Source of the DNA: Halobacteriovoraceae bacterium | Lineage (GTDB): Bacteria; Bdellovibrionota; Bacteriovoracia; Bacteriovoracales; Bacteriovoracaceae | Assembly (NCBI GenBank): GCA_002718735.1 | Contig: PBFR01000022.1 | Coordinates: forward strand, 26,775-90,774 | Direction: 5' to 3' | Length of the DNA stretch: 64,000 bases | Shown here: piece after piece, positions 25,781 through 33,644 of the stretch | Layout: each line of letters starts with the position of its first letter | How positions within the stretch are numbered: the stretch's first letter is position 1 | Position numbers and translations under genes: made by a program | Notes under the pieces: model-generated | What the model was told of the DNA's origin: nothing | The model's input: only the letters and a program-made list of their open reading frames with translations | The model's database searches: none

Positions 25781-26806
25781 ATGAAAAATTTGATTTATCT
25801 AGCACTACTGATGCCTTGTTTGGGCAATGCTTTAGAGTTCACCCTCAACAATGTCAATTGTGGGTCTTTAAATGCATCTGACTGTAACGCTCTTCAAGAT
25901 GATATTAGAAACTTTGAAGACCTACCTGATGTTTCGATTGATAAATACGCTGATGGCGTTTCTGATGCCAACGCTTTTGCTCTTAAAGGGCAATCAAGTG
26001 ATTATGCTGATAACTTCTCGTTTATAACTGTTAAGCCTTCATTTGGTATTGCAATTAAAGGTGACCCAGAGCTTCTTTCTGATGATCCTGAAAGTGCTGA
26101 AGGTATTGGTTTAGGTGCAGCTCTTAGTGTTGGACTCAACATGAGCCTCCTTCCAGTTAACAAAATTGGGCCTATCGACTTTAATAAACTAGATGTTTTC
26201 GTAAGTTTTATGAGCTACAGCATAAGCCAAGACTCAGATGGAACAGAAATTGACGGTGAGATCGGCTCATTTGGTGTTTTTGCAAGATATAGACTAATAG
26301 ATAGCGTAGACATTGTTCCAGGCTACCTCGTTGAGTGGGGTGGACTACACCTGCACACAGGTATCCAGAGATCTTCAATGAACATTGATGTCAACCAGAA
26401 CCTAGATAATGAAACGGTTACCTCTGGCGGACTAAATGCAGAATTTCAAAATGGCTTTGCAAGATTTGGTCTTGAAACAGAAAACACCTCTATACCTATA
26501 GAAGTATCCACTTTCTTAAGACTTGGTTACGTATTTACTTTTTATGGTGGAGCTGGGTTTGACTACACTTTTGGTTCTTCTGACATCACATTTAATGCAG
26601 ATGGAGACATCTCAGAGTCAGGATCAGGCTTTAGTGCTGAGGTTGCCGCTTCAGAAGGTGCTGACGGTGGGCCAGAAGCTACAGCTTTCAGAAGCTTTGC
26701 AGGTCTCCAGTTTAACGTACCTTTTGCTAGACTTTATGCTCAATTCAATAAAGGAATTGGCAACGACCTAAATGGTGTAAATCTTGGAGCAAAGTTTACT
26801 TGGTAA
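25781..26806 (+). CDS. Secreted protein, probable outer-membrane beta-barrel
   Basis: A 341-residue protein with a cleavable signal peptide (cut after GNA, residue about 17). The N-terminal mature region holds two cysteines (NCGSLNASDC). From residue about 75 the sequence alternates hydrophobic and polar residues with Gly/aromatic pairs (FITVKPSFGIAIKG, VFASFM-like strands, LRLGYVFTFYGGAGFDY) and ends in VNLGAKFTW. A terminal aromatic residue is the usual signal for BAM insertion. No named family recognised. A strong terminator follows. Confidence 0.65.
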   Translation: MKNLIYLALLMPCLGNALEFTLNNVNCGSLNASDCNALQDDIRNFEDLPDVSIDKYADGVSDANAFALKGQSSDYADNFSFITVKPSFGIAIKGDPELLSDDPESAEGIGLGAALSVGLNMSLLPVNKIGPIDFNKLDVFVSFMSYSISQDSDGTEIDGEIGSFGVFARYRLIDSVDIVPGYLVEWGGLHLHTGIQRSSMNIDVNQNLDNETVTSGGLNAEFQNGFARFGLETENTSIPIEVSTFLRLGYVFTFYGGAGFDYTFGSSDITFNADGDISESGSGFSAEVAASEGADGGPEATAFRSFAGLQFNVPFARLYAQFNKGIGNDLNGVNLGAKFTW

Positions 26807-26835
26807 ATTTAATATAACTTTTCACTTCTACCTCA

Positions 26836-26860
26836 GGGGCGTTAAACCGCCCCTTTTTTT
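26836..26860 (+). terminator. Rho-independent terminator overlapping a convergent gene end
   Basis: GGGGCG-TTAAAC-CGCCCC followed by seven T's, 30 bases after the outer-membrane protein gene. The stem also encodes the last codons and stop (26842-26844) of the convergent mini-gene. Confidence 0.93.
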
Positions 26861-27042
26861 ATTCTCTTACTCGCTTGAATCCTTCTATAGGCAGAAGACT
26901 CAGATAAACCAAACTCACATACACAGAACTTCAATAACGTTTTGTAACCAAGCTCTTTGTACTTATGGTCTTCCATCGCCGCTATAATAAGCTTTAGTAG
27001 TTTCTCCTCTTTTTCATAACTCCCCTTAGTCTTTGCGGCCAT
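26842..27042 (-). CDS. AYRRI-domain mini-protein
   Basis: A 66-residue frame. The start at 27042 is fixed by a strong GAGGAGGGGG directly upstream, inside the end of the nuclease gene, with which it overlaps by 17 bases. The helical sequence (ELGYKTLLKFCVCEFGLSESSAYRRIQA) matches the small domain that precedes HNH nucleases in many Bdellovibrio-type proteins (LGYSSLFEYCVxELGYSExxAYRRI). Here it stands alone next to a different nuclease. It may be a regulator or DNA-binding partner of that nuclease, or a remnant of a lost HNH gene. Confidence 0.6.
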   Translation of the reverse strand: MAAKTKGSYEKEEKLLKLIIAAMEDHKYKELGYKTLLKFCVCEFGLSESSAYRRIQASKRIKKGAV

Positions 27043-27604
27043 GCCCCCTCCTCTTGAGTCTTCTGTGAGCATGAGGGTCCAAGAAACCAAACGTTCTCCA
27101 AATACCAAGCCTTTTTCTTTTTGCAGATATCTCTGCGGAGAAATAATCAACCTTCTGAGCAATAGTCTGGAATGTATAGTTCTTGTAGATTAATGCCATG
27201 CCACGCTCAACCATCAAAAGATTAAGACTGGTCTCCCCTCTAAACACCTCTCCAAGGAACCTTCCATATCTGTCTTTCTGAATAATATTCACGTGAATTT
27301 CCCTGCCAAGACAATGCCGTTTCAACAACTGAGTCGACCAAATTCCAATGGGTTTGGAATCAAAGGCCATCTGCGACTTTTCTGGGGCATCAATGAAGGC
27401 CATTCTTATTTTTATAGACCTTAGCCCATAGTCCACCTCAATCGTATCCCCATCCAAAACCCTAGAGCACTCACCTCTAACCCTCTTAATTTTGTGTGCC
27501 GGCAGCAACAAAATAAGAGGAATACACGCCACACATAAAATCTTTACCCTAACCACTTGCTTTTGTTTCACAATCGTATCCTTTGAGTTAGTATCCCCCA
27601 TCAA
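27026..27604 (-). CDS. SNase-like (thermonuclease family) protein
   Basis: A 192-residue protein with an N-terminal hydrophobic segment (ILCVACIPLILLLPA), so exported or membrane-anchored. The staphylococcal nuclease core is complete: VLDGDTIEV (Ca ligand Asp), IRMAFIDAPEKSQ (first catalytic Arg and Glu) and KDRYGRFLGEVF (second Arg). It cleaves DNA and/or RNA outside the cytoplasm, possibly to digest prey or environmental nucleic acid (inference). The start is uncertain; a GTG further in would shorten the leader. It is divergent from tgt, only 29 bases away. Confidence 0.82.
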   Translation of the reverse strand: MMGDTNSKDTIVKQKQVVRVKILCVACIPLILLLPAHKIKRVRGECSRVLDGDTIEVDYGLRSIKIRMAFIDAPEKSQMAFDSKPIGIWSTQLLKRHCLGREIHVNIIQKDRYGRFLGEVFRGETSLNLLMVERGMALIYKNYTFQTIAQKVDYFSAEISAKRKRLGIWRTFGFLDPHAHRRLKRRGHGRKD

Positions 27605-27633
27605 CTCAAAGGAAATTTAAAAAGTCGCAAACT

Positions 27634-28776
27634 ATGGAAATTACAAAAGAAGTAAACAAACACTTTAAATATAAACTCATTCACAAAGATAAAAACTGCA
27701 ATGCTCGAGCTGGTGTTATCATTACTCCACATGGAGAGATTCCAACACCAGTGTTTATGCCTGTAGGCACACACGGTGCGATTAAGGCCCTTCAGCCAAA
27801 TCAACTGAAGGATATGGATATTCCAATTATCCTATCAAACACTTACCACTTACACCTTACCCCAGGCTCAGACCTTGTTAAGAAGGCCGGTGGACTTCAT
27901 AAGTTTATGGCCTGGGACAGACCAATACTGACAGATAGTGGTGGATTCCAAGTTTTCTCACTTCAAGGAAACAGCATCACTGAGGAAGGATCAAAGTTTA
28001 AAGGCCCTAAAGGAAAGGATATTCTGCTAACTCCAGAGACATCAATACAGATTCAACAAAACCTTGGCTCTGATATCATGATGGCCTTTGATGAATGTAT
28101 TCCATCCCCTGCTGATAAAAAGTACGTAAAGAGAAGTATCGATAGAACTCACAGGTGGCTAGATCGTTGTATCAACTCTTGGGATAATCCCAAGCAGGCA
28201 CTTTTTGGAATCATTCAAGGCTCAACTTATGATGAGTTTAGAGATGAGTGTTTGGAAGAAGTTGTTAAAAGAGATCTTCCAGGTTACGCAATTGGCGGTG
28301 TAAGTGTTGGCGAGGGGCCAGAACTAATGGAGAAAGCAGTTAAATATGTTGCTCCTAAAATGCCAGAAGACAAACCTAGATATGTTATGGGTGTTGGCAT
28401 GCCTGAAGATCTATTTATGATTTGGGAAAACGGAGTGGACATGAGTGATTGTATCATTCCAACTAAGTTTGCAAGAGGTGGAACGCTATTCACAAACAGA
28501 GGTAAGATTAGGATTACCCACAAAAACTATAGAAGAGACTTCTTCCCTATTGAGCCAAACCTTAAAGACTATGTGAATTCAAACTTCACTCGTGCATATA
28601 TAAAACACCTTTTTGATTCCAATGAGATCTTGGGACAGATCCTTGCTACCGCGCACAACATTGCCTTTTATAAGTCGTTGGCAGACAGAGCGAGAGAGGC
28701 CATACTAGAAGATAGATTTCTAGATTTTAAAAAGGAGTTTCTAGATGGTTATTCTCGCCAGGATGGTAAAAGGTAG
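27634..28776 (+). CDS. tgt: tRNA-guanine transglycosylase without zinc cysteines
   Basis: A 380-residue TIM-barrel enzyme that swaps guanine 34 of GUN-anticodon tRNAs for preQ1. The fold and active site are typical: SNTYHLHLTPG, TDSGGFQVFSL (first Asp), FGIIQGSTYD, YAIGGVSVGE, MGVGMPEDL (nucleophile region) and DCIIPTKFARGGTLFT. The structural zinc site is not: the Cys-x-Cys-x2-Cys of Tgt aligns with Leu310, Asp312 and Asn315, while the fourth ligand, His341, is kept with the expected 26-residue spacing. The flanking FTRAYIKHL is intact, so this is substitution, not a frameshift. queE at 19590 supports a working queuosine pathway. Confidence 0.93.
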   Translation: MEITKEVNKHFKYKLIHKDKNCNARAGVIITPHGEIPTPVFMPVGTHGAIKALQPNQLKDMDIPIILSNTYHLHLTPGSDLVKKAGGLHKFMAWDRPILTDSGGFQVFSLQGNSITEEGSKFKGPKGKDILLTPETSIQIQQNLGSDIMMAFDECIPSPADKKYVKRSIDRTHRWLDRCINSWDNPKQALFGIIQGSTYDEFRDECLEEVVKRDLPGYAIGGVSVGEGPELMEKAVKYVAPKMPEDKPRYVMGVGMPEDLFMIWENGVDMSDCIIPTKFARGGTLFTNRGKIRITHKNYRRDFFPIEPNLKDYVNSNFTRAYIKHLFDSNEILGQILATAHNIAFYKSLADRAREAILEDRFLDFKKEFLDGYSRQDGKR

Positions 28777-29539
28777 TTCACTTCTATTTGGTTTATTTTT
28801 TCTAGCTTCTTGTGCAAACAAAGTTAGAGTCCACACACCCGCACCTCTCTTTATGACGGCCGAAGCAACTGGCAAGTCTCTGGGAGGAGAATTCCTATTT
28901 AGCGTCATGGGTGGAACTGAAGGATCTATTGATCTTGATAGCGACGACCTCGATGGACCACTTGCACTAAGAAATGATGTTGCACCAATGAACATGCACT
29001 TGGGACTAGGGATCGTAGAGAAAGTAGATTTCTACTTGAGAAGCTCTCTAGCAGAAAGTCCTGGTGCTTTAGGACTCAAATGGCAACTATTGGGCAAAAC
29101 AAAACAAGAGGCGCAAAAAGGTGATCATGCTTTGGCAATATTCCTAGGAGGAGGCTCTGCCCAGTCGTCCAGAGAGTCTGATGACATTTTCGATGGAGAC
29201 AGTGATTCAGACTTTGAGGCTGAAGCAGATCAAACACTCAGAGAGATTGGGGTAATATACAGTTATAGAACTGGAGAAACCTCTGTCACCTACTCTTCCT
29301 TTAGAGTGGGCACTCATGATCTAGAAGTGGATATTACCAAAGACAACTCTACGCCATCTTTAGAGGGTGAGACTTATGAAGCAAAGACAACCTTTGTAAA
29401 TGCTTCAGTTGGTATAAAAAGATATTGGAAGAGCAAGACAGCCTCTTTGGAGCTAGCTGCACAAAATACAAACTGGTCAAATAACGACTCCACCACTTTT
29501 GCATTCATTAGCGGTGCCTTGGGTTGGTATTGGGACTAA
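28745..29539 (+). CDS. Lipoprotein / outer-membrane barrel-like protein A
   Basis: A 264-residue protein. It starts inside the end of tgt (32-base overlap), where AAGGAG lies 7 bases before the ATG. The signal ends in lipobox LASC. The acidic insert DIFDGDSDSDFEAEAD near residues 145-160 and the many amphipathic strands (VTYSSFRVG, ASVGIKRYW, SGALGWYW) suggest a small outer-membrane barrel tethered by lipid. It is paralogous to the next gene: both share a TP-x3-L-x-T-x-E opening and an LKWQ/VKWQM strand. Confidence 0.65.
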   Translation: MVILARMVKGSSLLFGLFFLASCANKVRVHTPAPLFMTAEATGKSLGGEFLFSVMGGTEGSIDLDSDDLDGPLALRNDVAPMNMHLGLGIVEKVDFYLRSSLAESPGALGLKWQLLGKTKQEAQKGDHALAIFLGGGSAQSSRESDDIFDGDSDSDFEAEADQTLREIGVIYSYRTGETSVTYSSFRVGTHDLEVDITKDNSTPSLEGETYEAKTTFVNASVGIKRYWKSKTASLELAAQNTNWSNNDSTTFAFISGALGWYWD

Positions 29540-30291
29540 TACATTTATTCTTAATTTTCTTTCTAACAAGTTGTGGGGGTGGTCTTTTAAGAACATTAAC
29601 CCCCACGACAAATCTTCTCACTTCTGAAGTTCAAGGCCGTTTTTTAAAGACAAGTATAGCCGGCACCGCCTCAGACGGCGTAGATACCTCTGCCCCCATA
29701 AATGACGAAACAACAAGTTTAAATTTTGATTCAAAGAAAAGCTTTACTCAAGTTGCGCTCTCACCACAGGTGGGGATATCAAGCAGAGTTGATATCTTTA
29801 CAAAAATAGGAAGTCACTCGCCCATCTTATATGGTGTAAAGTGGCAGATGTTCGGCACCCCCAAAGAGTTGGCCATGAGAAACTCCAACTCGTTTTCAAT
29901 ATACATGTCAGGAGGAAGAAATCGATACCAAGCTCAATGGGAGTCCAACTTCCCTTCGACAAGCTTTTTCAAGGCAAATAGAATTCACACCCTGATTGAC
30001 TATGGCTTTTTGTTTGGACGAAGGCTTCTCGATGAACTTCTACTGTATTCTAGATATTCTGTTTTAATTGATGAAACCCATGGCAAATTCGACTATGAGG
30101 ATAACCCAAACCTTGATCAAACTAAATTTAGTTTAGAAGGAAAGCACAGGTCTCTAGGCCTTGGGCTCTTGTGGCACAGTCCTAAGGTTAACATAGGGCT
30201 TGAATACTCCCAGCTCAAGACAAACTGGAAGAGTGCCTCAAACACTACCTCAGACAGCATTCTATTTATCCTTTCAAGAGACTTTGATTAG
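29524..30291 (+). CDS. Lipoprotein / outer-membrane barrel-like protein B
   Basis: A 255-residue paralogue of the preceding protein, overlapping it by 16 bases and starting at TTG. The lipobox is LTSC near residue 17. The mature part begins TLTPTTNLLTSE and shows repeated amphipathic strands ending in SILFILSRDFD. With its neighbour and tgt it forms a three-gene overlapping unit, so translation is likely coupled. No named family. The TTG start is the weakest part of the call. Confidence 0.6.
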   Translation: MVLGLIHLFLIFFLTSCGGGLLRTLTPTTNLLTSEVQGRFLKTSIAGTASDGVDTSAPINDETTSLNFDSKKSFTQVALSPQVGISSRVDIFTKIGSHSPILYGVKWQMFGTPKELAMRNSNSFSIYMSGGRNRYQAQWESNFPSTSFFKANRIHTLIDYGFLFGRRLLDELLLYSRYSVLIDETHGKFDYEDNPNLDQTKFSLEGKHRSLGLGLLWHSPKVNIGLEYSQLKTNWKSASNTTSDSILFILSRDFD

Positions 30292-30346
30292 AAAATTTTA
30301 TTAAGAATAGTCTTAATATTTCTTAATCTTTTGACGAATAGGAATC

Positions 30347-30607
30347 ATGAAAAAAGATGCATGCGCTATTTGCGAACTTGTATTCAATACCCTTTCTCCA
30401 GCGACTAATACCCAACAAGTCTTTGGGCCAAATAGCTCTGGCGAAATTATGTTATGCAGAAGGCATGATAAAGAGTTTTTCCTTTGTGGCCAGGACGCAA
30501 TAATAAGAAACTACTGGGACAAATTTGATTTCGACAATCAAAATCAAAAGAAAATCATTAGAATATTTATCGATATTTACGAAAAAAGAAATCGTGAAGC
30601 GGCCTAG
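30347..30607 (+). CDS. Small Cys/His-containing unknown protein
   Basis: An 86-residue protein. CAICEL at residues 6-11 and LCRRHDKEFFLC at about 36-47 give Cys-x2-Cys plus Cys-x3-His, a plausible zinc site. The C-terminus is a charged helix. No family recognised. A weak sigma-28-like box ends only seven bases before the ATG. The stop overlaps the convergent gene's stop (CTAG). Confidence 0.55.
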   Translation: MKKDACAICELVFNTLSPATNTQQVFGPNSSGEIMLCRRHDKEFFLCGQDAIIRNYWDKFDFDNQNQKKIIRIFIDIYEKRNREAA

Positions 30608-31908
30608 CGACTTCCTCTAATCAAAGAATTAAAGTACCCCTGCTTACCTGGATGATATTTTCCTGCGTCTTCTGCAAGCTCTGTGAGGTACTCTTTCTTT
30701 CTTCCAAGCTTAACTGCAGACTCTAAAAGTATCTCGTAAACATAAAAATCCCGAACCCCCTTGGAGGTGAGGTCCACACCATTTTTAAAGATTTTGTCAG
30801 GACTCTCTCCTGACAGAGCCGAGGCCCTGTACCGAGGGACACTAACAACATTCTCAAGCTCCTCTTGCTCCTCCATTTCCTCTATAAGCTCTCCAACTAA
30901 TTCAAACTCTTTTAGGTCACAAAGATTGCCAAGGGCCTGTTCAATAATATTATTCTTATTAAATGAGAACCTGATAGCGCTTACATTTGCTTCTATAGCT
31001 TTTTCTCTGTCTTTAGAGAATAACTGATTAGAGCTCAATACAAGACCTGCCGCAAGAAAGTTCGCAACTCCTCTCTCTTTTAAGTCGTCAGGATTTGCTG
31101 TTCTTGAAAAATCTAAAATGGCGTCATAGTTCTCAGATAGAATAGAGGTCTTGATGAACGATTGGAGATAGTCAGTTGAGAGGTAATACTTTTCAATCAA
31201 GATCTGAGCTTGCTCAAAAGCCTCAGAAAAACGCTTAAGCTCAACAAGGTTTTCAAATAGTCTTTTTTTAAGGAGGTAGTCCAAAGAGTTACCCTCTCCA
31301 ACCTCAAGGAGTGTTGCAACTCCCTCAGAGGTCTCACCCTTCTCAAGCTTCATTAGACCTTCAATGATTCTAACATCAGGGGCGTCCACACTTCCTTTTT
31401 GTTCGCATACTCTAAGAAAGGCCTCTACCTTTTCGAAGTTTTTAAGTGCAAGGTTTTCATAGGCCTTGTACTTTGCTTTCTCAAAGCCTGTGAATGCCGC
31501 TTTTGTATCAAGAGCATTTTTAATCTGCTGATTTAAGTCATTGGCAGTATAAGGCTTTTGAATAAGGCCATCTAATTGATAGTCTAGGCACAGGTTATTC
31601 CCTATAGGATCTTCTTCATCACTTACAAGATAACAAAGATCTTCTGCTCTGTTGAGGTTCATACTCCGGTACAGCTCTAATAACTCATCAGGCCTTTTAT
31701 CTTTTAGTTCAGTTGCCACTAAAAGGATCTTTGGCTTTATTTCTTCGAGTGGTTTTGATGCATCTCTATAGTTCTCATAGCTATGAATCATTTCCGGGTG
31801 GACACCCAATTCGTTAAAAGCTTTTTTCCAAGAAGTTCGATCCAACTTATTGCTTGTAACGAGGAAAATGTGTTTTCTAGACAAAAAGTCTTTAGCTGTT
31901 TTTTTCAT
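30604..31908 (-). CDS. Degenerate receiver domain plus TPR-like helical protein
   Basis: A 434-residue protein. Residues 15-135 have the receiver fold pattern (HIFLVTSN, ILLVATEL, then LIQKPYTANDL with the conserved Lys-Pro), but the phospho-accepting Asp after the third strand is replaced, so phosphorylation is unlikely. Residues 140-434 are paired helices resembling tetratricopeptide repeats (AKYKAYENLALKNFEKVEAF). It is probably a protein-interaction adaptor of the receiver network encoded just upstream (33-36 kb). The ATG lies right after a 10-bp palindrome and has no ribosome binding site. Confidence 0.7.
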   Translation of the reverse strand: MKKTAKDFLSRKHIFLVTSNKLDRTSWKKAFNELGVHPEMIHSYENYRDASKPLEEIKPKILLVATELKDKRPDELLELYRSMNLNRAEDLCYLVSDEEDPIGNNLCLDYQLDGLIQKPYTANDLNQQIKNALDTKAAFTGFEKAKYKAYENLALKNFEKVEAFLRVCEQKGSVDAPDVRIIEGLMKLEKGETSEGVATLLEVGEGNSLDYLLKKRLFENLVELKRFSEAFEQAQILIEKYYLSTDYLQSFIKTSILSENYDAILDFSRTANPDDLKERGVANFLAAGLVLSSNQLFSKDREKAIEANVSAIRFSFNKNNIIEQALGNLCDLKEFELVGELIEEMEEQEELENVVSVPRYRASALSGESPDKIFKNGVDLTSKGVRDFYVYEILLESAVKLGRKKEYLTELAEDAGKYHPGKQGYFNSLIRGSR

Positions 31909-31909
31909 A

Positions 31910-31937
31910 GTAGTGCCGACATTATATTCGGCACTAC
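31910..31937. repeat. 10-bp palindrome overlapping a promoter
   Basis: GTAGTGCCGA (31910-31919) and TCGGCACTAC (31928-31937) enclose an 8-base loop. On the minus strand the right arm and loop hold both GCCGAATA and a perfect TATAAT. It could be an operator over the promoter, or a hairpin just before the start codon. No T run follows, so it is not a standard serC terminator. Confidence 0.5.
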
Positions 31938-31951
31938 ACTACTTCTTCTTA
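31925..31951 (-). promoter_or_regulatory. Sigma-28-like promoter of the receiver-TPR gene
   Basis: Reading the minus strand: TAAG (31951-31948), 15 bases, GCCGAATA (31932-31925). A TATAAT overlaps it, so sigma-70 could also act. Confidence 0.38.
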
Positions 31952-31958
31952 AGAAAAC

Positions 31959-33074
31959 TTAACAATTTTCAATCGCTTGAGAGATTATTTTTGTAAGTTT
32001 CTCGAGATTCTCATAACTTACGTTGTGAAAAAGTGAAATTCTAAACTGATTTTTTCCAAGCTTTCTATAGCTGTCGATATCATAAACTGCTTTCTGCTCT
32101 CTGAGTGTTGCAAGCAAATCCTTAACAGGATATTTTTCATCAACATTGATAGTTGCAACAGATGTAGATCTAAAATTTTCATCTGAAATGTATGGTTCCA
32201 AATAATCTTTAGACTGTGCCCAATCATAAACAAGTTTTGCTTTCTTATTTGCAAGCTCTATTACTTTGTCATAGCCAAGCTCGTTCATTGCTTTAACTTG
32301 TTCATTAAGAAAGAAAATTGTTGAAATAGATGGAGTATTATAGGTTTGGTTTTTTCTGGAATTGTCGATGGCAAGTTTCCAACTCATAATTTCTGGGATG
32401 TACCTGTCAGTTTGAGCGATCTTTTCAGATCTTTTTATTGCCTTAGGAGACATAATAGAAACCCAAAAACCACCCTCGCTTGCAAAAATCTTTTGGGGAG
32501 AGAAAAAGAACACATCACAAAGCTCCAAATTTAGAGGAACCTGTCCAGCACCACTCGTTCCATCCACAGCAACAAGCGCATCTTTATCTCTAACATCTGG
32601 TAGTTCAGTAATAATGACTCCAGTAGAAGTTTCATTCAAGGTTGCACAGATCATGTCATGGCCATCTACAATCTTTGGGTTAATGCCATTACCAATTCCT
32701 GCATCTTCCAACTTTGCTTCCACTCCAGGAATCTTTGCGTGAGACTTTTGCCACTTACTTGAAAACTCTCCAGTTACAAAGTGGACTGAGGACTTTTCAA
32801 CAAGCCCTAAACCAATCATGTCAAAGAGAAAAGTTGCACCACCGTTACCCAGAACTACCTCGTAGCCTTCTGGAATATTAAAATATTTGGCTATCCCCTC
32901 TTGCACTTCTTTCACAAGGTTTTTAACAGCCGGCTTTCTGTGGGACGTACCCAGCAACTCAGTACCAGTCTTGGCAAGATTTTCAATATATTCAACAGGA
33001 ATCAAAGACGGCCCCACCCCAAATCTTGGGTCTGAAGGCATTAACTCTTTTGGGACTTTGTAGTTTTCAAACAT
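31959..33074 (-). CDS. serC: Phosphoserine aminotransferase
   Basis: A 371-residue PLP enzyme making 3-phosphoserine from phosphohydroxypyruvate and glutamate. FGVGPSL and LLGTSHRKPAV at the N-terminus, VLGNGGATFLFD, the PLP lysine in FSPQKIFASEGGFW and FRISLFHNV near the end are features of the SerC branch found in Actinobacteria. The start at 33074 was chosen because GGAG lies 6 bases upstream; an in-frame ATG at 33086 lacks a site. Confidence 0.9.
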   Translation of the reverse strand: MFENYKVPKELMPSDPRFGVGPSLIPVEYIENLAKTGTELLGTSHRKPAVKNLVKEVQEGIAKYFNIPEGYEVVLGNGGATFLFDMIGLGLVEKSSVHFVTGEFSSKWQKSHAKIPGVEAKLEDAGIGNGINPKIVDGHDMICATLNETSTGVIITELPDVRDKDALVAVDGTSGAGQVPLNLELCDVFFFSPQKIFASEGGFWVSIMSPKAIKRSEKIAQTDRYIPEIMSWKLAIDNSRKNQTYNTPSISTIFFLNEQVKAMNELGYDKVIELANKKAKLVYDWAQSKDYLEPYISDENFRSTSVATINVDEKYPVKDLLATLREQKAVYDIDSYRKLGKNQFRISLFHNVSYENLEKLTKIISQAIENC

Positions 33075-33194
33075 TTTCCACTCCATTGGTTGTTTTAATT
33101 AATGAATGCGATCATATTATAGATAAATATGGTGGGATATAAAACCAATAGTAGATTTTTCTAAGAATTTTTCAGCAAAAGAAGAGTTAACTGA

Positions 33195-33635
33195 TCAGTC
33201 TCTTCGGGCCAATAGTCTCTGGTATTCGCTTAAAGGGTCATTGGTGGTGCTTGAGCCACCTGCTTTTGAATTTTCAATGGCCTTTTTGGCGACCTCAACA
33301 AGACCTGCGATGTCTGGCTTTCTAACAAAGTCATAGGCACCATACTTACTAGCCTCAATCATGTTGTCTCTGGATCCAAACCCGGTAAAGAAAACAAATG
33401 GTACATCATCAGAGAGCATGCGAATCTTTTTTATGACATCCAAACCTCTTACGCGGGGCATACTGATGTCGCAAATAACAAGATCCACATCTCTGTGCGT
33501 GCGAAACATCTTTAAGCCTTCATCTCCCCCATTGGCAGTGAAGACCTCAAAATCTAAGTTAGAAAAGAAGTCCCCCAAAAGTTGAAGCAATTCTTCTTCA
33601 TCATCGATTAATAGAATTTTTGATTTAGTGCTCAT
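33195..33635 (-). CDS. CheY-like response regulator
   Basis: A 146-residue single receiver domain. The acidic pair IDDEEE, the phospho-acceptor Asp in LVICDISMP (near residue 55), the Thr in FFTGFG and the Lys in FVRKPD are all intact, so it should be phosphorylated. A short 25-residue tail carries no output domain. It is the last gene of the signalling operon running down from 36550, 9 bases after the PilZ-like gene. Confidence 0.88.
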   Translation of the reverse strand: MSTKSKILLIDDEEELLQLLGDFFSNLDFEVFTANGGDEGLKMFRTHRDVDLVICDISMPRVRGLDVIKKIRMLSDDVPFVFFTGFGSRDNMIEASKYGAYDFVRKPDIAGLVEVAKKAIENSKAGGSSTTNDPLSEYQRLLARRD

Positions 33636-33644
33636 GCTACCCTC

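Noticed and set aside
26842..27162. A 106-residue frame overlapping the nuclease by 137 bases
   Set aside because: The first 40 residues are out-of-frame nuclease coding; the strong ribosome binding site sets the start at 27042.
30313..30340. A ninth sigma-28-like site before the small Cys/His protein (TTAA-N15-TGACGAATA)
   Set aside because: The -10 core departs from CCGATAA and ends seven bases before the ATG; too weak to count with the other eight.
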